Translations under genes and position numbers: made by a program
Part shown: positions 60,189-64,000 of the stretch, in pieces
Layout: each line of letters starts with the position of its first letter
How positions within the stretch are numbered: position 1 is the first letter of the stretch
The notes under the pieces: model-generated
The model's input: the letters and a program-made list of their open reading frames with translations, nothing else
Told to the model about the DNA's origin: nothing
The model's database searches: none
Source of the DNA: Streptomyces sp. NBC_01707
Lineage (GTDB): Bacteria > Actinomycetota > Actinomycetes > Streptomycetales > Streptomycetaceae
Direction of reading: 5' to 3'
NCBI RefSeq assembly: GCF_041438805.1
Contig: NZ_CP109190.1
Span: 2,232,001 to 2,296,000, forward strand
Length of the DNA stretch: 64,000 nucleotides

Positions 60189-60932
60189 TCAGTCCCGGCG
60201 GCGGAACACCAGCAAGCGGTACTCCGGGTCGCCGCGCGGCCGGTCCGGGTCGGGCAGGGCCAGCAGCGCCGTCTCGAGCCGGTCGGCCGCCGCGCCCGGC
60301 AGCTCCAGACGCGAGACGAAGTCGCCCCTGCGTACGCTTCGCGCCGCCGCCTGCGGTGTCCGCCCCTGTCCATGGCCGACGAAGCGGGCCTCCCCCACCA
60401 CATCGAGCCCCGCTTCCGCCCCGTACGCGACGACCAGTTCCTCACTGTCCGACGGCTTCGGCCTCAGATAGGGGGCGAACGCCTCGTCGATGTCGCTGCC
60501 CACGTCGTGCGCCGCGTCCTTGTCGACCGTGGTGACGAACACCCCGCCGGGCCGCAGTACCCGGGCGGCTTCGGACACCACCGCCCGCACCTCCCCCGCT
60601 CCCCGCAGCAGATGCAGCAGCCAGACGGCGCCGACCGCGTCCACCGTCGCGGCGCCCACCGGCAGCCGCCGCCCGTCGCCGAGCGCCACCGCCCCGATTC
60701 GCTGCCGGGCGAGCCGCGCCATTCCGTACGAGGCATCGGTGCCCACCACCTTCAGTCCGGGCCGGGCCACCGCGATCCGCTGGGTGACCAGGCCCGTACC
60801 GCACCCGATGTCCAGCAGTGTGCGCGCGGACTCCGGGACGAGGCCCAGCACGGCGCGGGCTGCGGACTCGGCCCTGGGCACGCCGCCGCGGGTCGCGTCG
60901 TAGACAGCCGCCTCGGTGTTGTAGTCGAGCAT
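60189..60932 (-). CDS. Class I SAM-dependent methyltransferase
   Basis: The 247-residue protein has a Methyltransf_11 core: ARTLLDIGCGTGLVTQRIAV (motif I), LKVVGTDASYGMARLARQRI (motif II), AATVDAVGAVWLLHLLRGAG and RVLRPGGVFVTTVDKDAAHD. The start MLDYNTEAAVYDATRGGVPR is typical of the group. The C-terminus has a short basic end. It sits alone on the minus strand, and the substrate is unknown. Confidence 0.85.
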   Translation of the reverse strand: MLDYNTEAAVYDATRGGVPRAESAARAVLGLVPESARTLLDIGCGTGLVTQRIAVARPGLKVVGTDASYGMARLARQRIGAVALGDGRRLPVGAATVDAVGAVWLLHLLRGAGEVRAVVSEAARVLRPGGVFVTTVDKDAAHDVGSDIDEAFAPYLRPKPSDSEELVVAYGAEAGLDVVGEARFVGHGQGRTPQAAARSVRRGDFVSRLELPGAAADRLETALLALPDPDRPRGDPEYRLLVFRRRD

Positions 60933-61004
60933 GCGGACGACTGTAGGACACCGGCCGGACCCTGGTGGGGGCTGCCGGAAACCTACGGATACGCGAAGCC
61001 GGGG

Positions 61005-61769
61005 CTACGACCGACGGCGCGGCTTGCCTCGCTTGCCACCCTTCGGGCCGCCGGAACCGCCCCGTGGGCTCTTGCCGCCCGACTTGCCGGCCGCGGGCTT
61101 CCGCCGTGCGTCGCCCGCGTCGGGGCGCTTGCGCTGCTTCGGCTGGGGCGGGGTGGCGGTGCGGCCCCGGGAGCTGTTCACGGTCCGCCCCCGGACGATC
61201 CCGATGAAGTCCTCCACCATGTCGGTGGTCGCTTCCTCCGGCCACGACAGTGCGACGCGCGACTCGGGAGCGCCGGTGACCGGCCGGTACGTGAGGTCCT
61301 TGCGGTGGTGCAGACGCGCCAGCGACTGCGGGACGACCAGCAGTCCCACTCCTGCCGCCACCAGTTCGACGGCGTCCGCCGTGGTGGCCGGGCGCTCGTT
61401 CGCGGGCCGTCCCGGCGGACGCTCCCAGTCGAGGGTGTCGTCGAGGGGATGCAGCACGATCTCGTCGGCCAGATCCTCGGCGGACACCTCGTCGACCGCT
61501 GCCGCGATGTGGTCCTTCGGGATCACGACCACCGTCGTCTCGGTGTACAGGGGGATCGCGCTGAGGTCCGTGCGGTCGATCGGCAGCCGCACGAATCCCG
61601 CGTCGGCGCCGCCGCCCCGCAACACGTCGGATGCCTCCGCGGCGGTCACCGCGACGAGGGTCAGCGGGATCTCGGGCAGCCGCTCGTTCCAGATACGCAC
61701 CCACTTGGTCGGCGTCACGCCTGGTACATACGCAAGCCGGAAAGAAGGGGGGATCTCGGAGCCTGTCAC
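61005..61769 (-). CDS. LysR substrate-binding-domain protein without a DNA-binding domain
   Basis: The 254-residue protein starts with the effector-binding fold directly (FRLAYVPGVTPTKWVRIWNE, AAEASDVLRGGGADAGFVRL, TTVVVIPKDHIAAAVDEV, VELVAAGVGLLVVPQSLARL) and ends in a basic Lys/Arg/Gly-rich tail (about 200-254). It lacks the LysR helix-turn-helix. It is divergent from a DUF5997 gene, an arrangement seen in other actinobacteria as I recall. The basic tail might bind nucleic acid; the role is unknown. Confidence 0.8.
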   Translation of the reverse strand: MTGSEIPPSFRLAYVPGVTPTKWVRIWNERLPEIPLTLVAVTAAEASDVLRGGGADAGFVRLPIDRTDLSAIPLYTETTVVVIPKDHIAAAVDEVSAEDLADEIVLHPLDDTLDWERPPGRPANERPATTADAVELVAAGVGLLVVPQSLARLHHRKDLTYRPVTGAPESRVALSWPEEATTDMVEDFIGIVRGRTVNSSRGRTATPPQPKQRKRPDAGDARRKPAAGKSGGKSPRGGSGGPKGGKRGKPRRRS

Positions 61770-61827
61770 CCCGCCAGGTTACCGGTCGTGGTCGGAGGTA
61801 TCGCACACGCTCGCTACTCTTGACACC

Positions 61828-62232
61828 ATGACGTCGCACCAGACCACCCAGACCATGAAGCCCGCGACCGCGGCGAAGAAACTGGGTGTGTACCTCGAGG
61901 CCACCCCCGCCGAGTTCCAGGAGGGTGTCGTCTCGCGCAGCGAGCTCAACGAGCTGCAGGCCGATCCGCCCGAGTGGCTGCAGGAACTGCGGCGCAACGG
62001 CCCCCACCCCCGTCCGGTGGTCGCGGCGAAGCTCGGCATCTCCATCTCGGGTCTCGCGCGTGGCGGGATCACGGACGCCCTCACCACGGAGCAGATCGAG
62101 GCGCTGAAGCAGGAGCTTCCCGAGTGGCTGCAGAAGGAACGCGCCACCCAGGCCGAGGTCCGGAAGGAAGCGGTCCGCATCAAGGAGAAGAACGCGGAGA
62201 AGCAGGCGGAGCGGGACGACCGGACCGCCTGA
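61828..62232 (+). CDS. DUF5997 family protein
   Basis: The 134-residue protein has the DUF5997 pattern: KPATAAKKLGVYLEATPAEF, RSELNELQADPPEWLQELRR, HPRPVVAAKLGISISGLARG and GITDALTTEQIEALKQELPE, with a charged Lys/Glu C-terminus. The AAKKLGV and AAKLGIS segments look like two helix-turn-helix-like repeats, so it may bind DNA. The ATG is 8 bases after a TACTCT hexamer (61814-61819) with no Shine-Dalgarno, so a leaderless transcript is possible. It pairs divergently with the LysR-like gene. Confidence 0.8.
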   Translation: MTSHQTTQTMKPATAAKKLGVYLEATPAEFQEGVVSRSELNELQADPPEWLQELRRNGPHPRPVVAAKLGISISGLARGGITDALTTEQIEALKQELPEWLQKERATQAEVRKEAVRIKEKNAEKQAERDDRTA

Positions 62233-62463
62233 CCTCCGCTCCCCCGCGCTCGACGGTGGTGGACGCCGCCGGCACCCCGGCGGGCGGGCACACTCGGGCG
62301 GCGCGCGGGGAGGCGGTGGGGCGCGGTGGCACCCCTACGCGTCGGCTCGCCGCGCACCCCCGGTTCGGCGCGGCGCCCTGACGAGCGCGGCGCCCTGGTT
62401 CAGCCGCCGTGACATCGCGCTGCTCGGAGCCCCCGTTCCGTCACTGGCGTCACCTGAGTCTCG

Positions 62464-62769
62464 TCAGTGCGCGCCGTGCACCGTGGCGACCGCCTCCACC
62501 CGCGCCGCCAGCGTCATGTCCTTCTCGGTGACCACACCGCCCGCATCGTGCGTGTGCACCGCCAGGGCAACAGTGTTGTAGCCGAGCGTCAGATCGGAGT
62601 GATGGTTCAGCTCGTCCTGGATCTGGGCGACATGGACGGTCATTGCGGCGGCGGCGAAGTGCGAGGCGAGCCGGTAGGTGCGGGTGATCCGGTCACCCTC
62701 CAGCGCCCATCCGGGCAGCTCGCTCAGCCGGTCCTCGATCTCTTTCTGCGACAGCGGTTCGGTGGGCAC
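62464..62769 (-). CDS. 4a-hydroxytetrahydrobiopterin (pterin carbinolamine) dehydratase
   Basis: The 101-residue protein has the PCD fold: EIEDRLSELPGWALEGDRIT, RTYRLASHFAAAAMTVHVAQ and the catalytic block NHHSDLTLGYNTVALAVHTH (His-His pair). It would recycle the oxidised pterin after aromatic amino acid hydroxylation. It starts at a GTG (62767-62769) after GGGAG. A PCD-like domain fused to a VOC domain also occurs at 6.65 kb. The interval 62233-62463 shows no gene. Confidence 0.9.
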   Translation of the reverse strand: MPTEPLSQKEIEDRLSELPGWALEGDRITRTYRLASHFAAAAMTVHVAQIQDELNHHSDLTLGYNTVALAVHTHDAGGVVTEKDMTLAARVEAVATVHGAH

Positions 62770-62831
62770 GGGGCGGCTCCCTCACGAGGTCGGTTGCTGA
62801 TGGGCGGTGGCGGTGACGTTACGGTCTCCGT

Positions 62832-63641
62832 ATGACAACTGTCGCGCTAGACACGGGGGTAGGGCCACTGCTGCGCAGCTGGCGTCAGCAGCGACGGATC
62901 AGCCAGCTGGAGCTGGCCCTGCGCGCCGACTCCTCGGCCCGTCACATCTCGTTCATCGAGACGGGCCGTTCGCGCCCCAGCGAGGAGATGATCCTGCGGC
63001 TGGCCGATCATCTCGACATCCCGGTCAGGGAACGCAACGCCCTGCTGGTGGTGGCCGGTTACGCGCCCCGCTACGCGGAGACCGCGCTCGACGACCCGGC
63101 GATGGGCGCGCTGCGCGACGGCATGGAGCAGCTGTTGCAGGGGTACGACCCGTATCCGGCGCTCGTCGTCGACGGCACCTACACCGTGGTCGCGGCCAAT
63201 CGAGGCATCGCGATGCTGCTGGAAGGGGTCGCGGAGCATCTGCTCGCCCCACCGCTGAACGCCATGCGGCTCACCCTCCATCCTCAGGGCCTCGCTCCGC
63301 GCATCCGTAACCTGCGGGCGTGGCGGGCCGATCTGCTGGCCCAGATGGAGCGTCAGATCGCGCTGGCCCGTTCGGCGGAGCTGCGTGAACTGTACGAGGA
63401 GGTCGCCGCCTATCCGGTGCCCGAGGACGCCGACGGTCACGACGAGCCGGCCGGGCCGCCTTCGGCGCTGTCGTTCGCGCTGCCGCTGGTGATCGAGCAC
63501 CACGGGCGGGTGCTGTCGTTCGTCTCCTCCATCGCCACGTTCAACACGCCGATGGATGTCACGGTGGCCGAGTTGGCGATCGAGACGTTCCTGCCCGCCG
63601 ATCAGGAGACCGCCTCGTATCTGAGGTCGCTCACCTCCTGA
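62832..63641 (+). CDS. XRE-family regulator (MmyB-like ligand domain)
   Basis: The 269-residue protein has an N-terminal helix-turn-helix (LLRSWRQQRRISQLELALRA, SSARHISFIETGRSRPSEEM) followed by an MmyB-like ligand-binding domain (PYPALVVDGTYTVVAANRGI and LLEGVAEHLLAPPLNAMRLT). These are common in actinobacteria and often sit next to oxidoreductase genes, but none is seen here. The ATG at 62832 is the family start. Confidence 0.9.
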   Translation: MTTVALDTGVGPLLRSWRQQRRISQLELALRADSSARHISFIETGRSRPSEEMILRLADHLDIPVRERNALLVVAGYAPRYAETALDDPAMGALRDGMEQLLQGYDPYPALVVDGTYTVVAANRGIAMLLEGVAEHLLAPPLNAMRLTLHPQGLAPRIRNLRAWRADLLAQMERQIALARSAELRELYEEVAAYPVPEDADGHDEPAGPPSALSFALPLVIEHHGRVLSFVSSIATFNTPMDVTVAELAIETFLPADQETASYLRSLTS

Positions 63642-63680
63642 GGTCCGGCGCCACGTGCGTCCACGGCCGGGCGCGAGGTG

Positions 63681-64000
63681 TCACTTCCTGGCGAGGGGGC
63701 GGGTCCACGGGGCTTCGGCGCGGGCCAGGACGGTCGCGGCCGCGCTCGCCACGACCAGGATGACCGCGGCGAGCAGCACGGGCAGCGCCGGGTGTCCGTT
63801 CAGGACGGCGAGTGCTCCGACTGCGGCGCCGAGCAGCATGGCGCAGGCCGAGACGACCCTCCGGCCGGTCTTGTTGCCGGCTCCTCCGATGAGATGACTG
63901 TCTGCGGCGATGCCGGTGATGGTGAGGGTCAGCACGGTCGTGGTGAGGTCGGGGACCGCGAGGGCGCGGGAGACGGCGTTCTGCACGCCGAGGCCGAGGG
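63681..64000 (-). CDS. DUF1275 (YoaK-like) membrane protein, 5' end beyond the window
   Basis: The visible 106 codons form the C-terminal part of a DUF1275 protein: VQNAVSRALAVPDLTTTVLT, GIAADSHLIGGAGNKTGRR and a pair of membrane spans (VVSACAMLLGAAVGALAVLN, PVLLAAVILVVASAAATVLA). It continues beyond 64000. Function unknown. Confidence 0.8.
   Translation of the reverse strand, partial: LGLGVQNAVSRALAVPDLTTTVLTLTITGIAADSHLIGGAGNKTGRRVVSACAMLLGAAVGALAVLNGHPALPVLLAAVILVVASAAATVLARAEAPWTRPLARK

Overview
The window reads as chromosomal DNA of a Streptomyces or very close relative. GC is very high with strong G/C in third codon positions, GTG and TTG starts are common, and many families are typical of streptomycetes (DUF2254, DUF5996, DUF5997, DUF899, ROK repressors, an MmyB-type XRE regulator). 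It is mostly metabolic and regulatory, with a few patches of decayed mobile DNA. All functions are inferred from reading the sequence; no search was run.

0-15 kb is a mixed region: a RidA-like protein, an N-formylglutamate amidohydrolase family protein, a DUF899 protein, a DUF5996 protein, an SRPBCC/ArsR pair with its own palindromic operator, a pterin-dehydratase/glyoxalase fusion, an AnsP-like amino acid permease, a luciferase-like monooxygenase, a secreted L,D-transpeptidase and a secreted CocE-type hydrolase. Between them lie an IS5-type transposase tail, an MFS fragment and two copies of a ~157-bp MITE-like element. A tRNA-Leu(GAG) follows at 15.0 kb.

15-27 kb: a DUF2254 membrane protein and an aldehyde dehydrogenase, then an oxalate-use island. 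Divergent operons meet at a perfect palindrome at 20.68 kb. sucCD go left; a ThDP enzyme (probable oxalyl-CoA decarboxylase), formyl-CoA:oxalate CoA-transferase, an ADP-forming acyl-CoA synthetase and an OFA-family transporter go right. The formate it would make links to fdhD at 52.5 kb. There a partial formate-dehydrogenase-type Fe-S gene survives only as a deletion scar, next to a GntR/FCD regulator and a KAS III gene.

27.6-36 kb: a tightly overlapping minus-strand operon that I read as an actinobacterial ebo cluster (EboC-type prenyltransferase, EboA, TatD hydrolase, EboE, type I phosphodiesterase). It is headed by an inositol-3-phosphate synthase family gene and includes a sugar isomerase. 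No 3-dehydroquinate-synthase-type EboD is present.

36-48 kb: a sugar-catabolic block. It holds a secreted 1240-residue protein (PQQ-type propeller, PKD, carbohydrate-binding, ThuA and DUF1080 domains), two sugar-isomerase-like proteins in or beside it, a Gfo/Idh dehydrogenase, a complete ribose-type ABC importer and a ROK regulator. The domain set suggests 3-keto-glycoside chemistry.

48-64 kb: a MarR regulator and divergent MFS exporter separated by an 18-bp tandem array that also encodes a Cys/His/Met-rich 31-residue ORF; GntR, KAS III and fdhD; a BASS transporter with divergent LysR; a long-chain acyl-CoA ligase; an aldo/keto reductase; a ricin-B lectin; two methyltransferases; a conserved LysR-like/DUF5997 divergent pair; a pterin dehydratase; an XRE regulator; and a DUF1275 protein cut by the window end.
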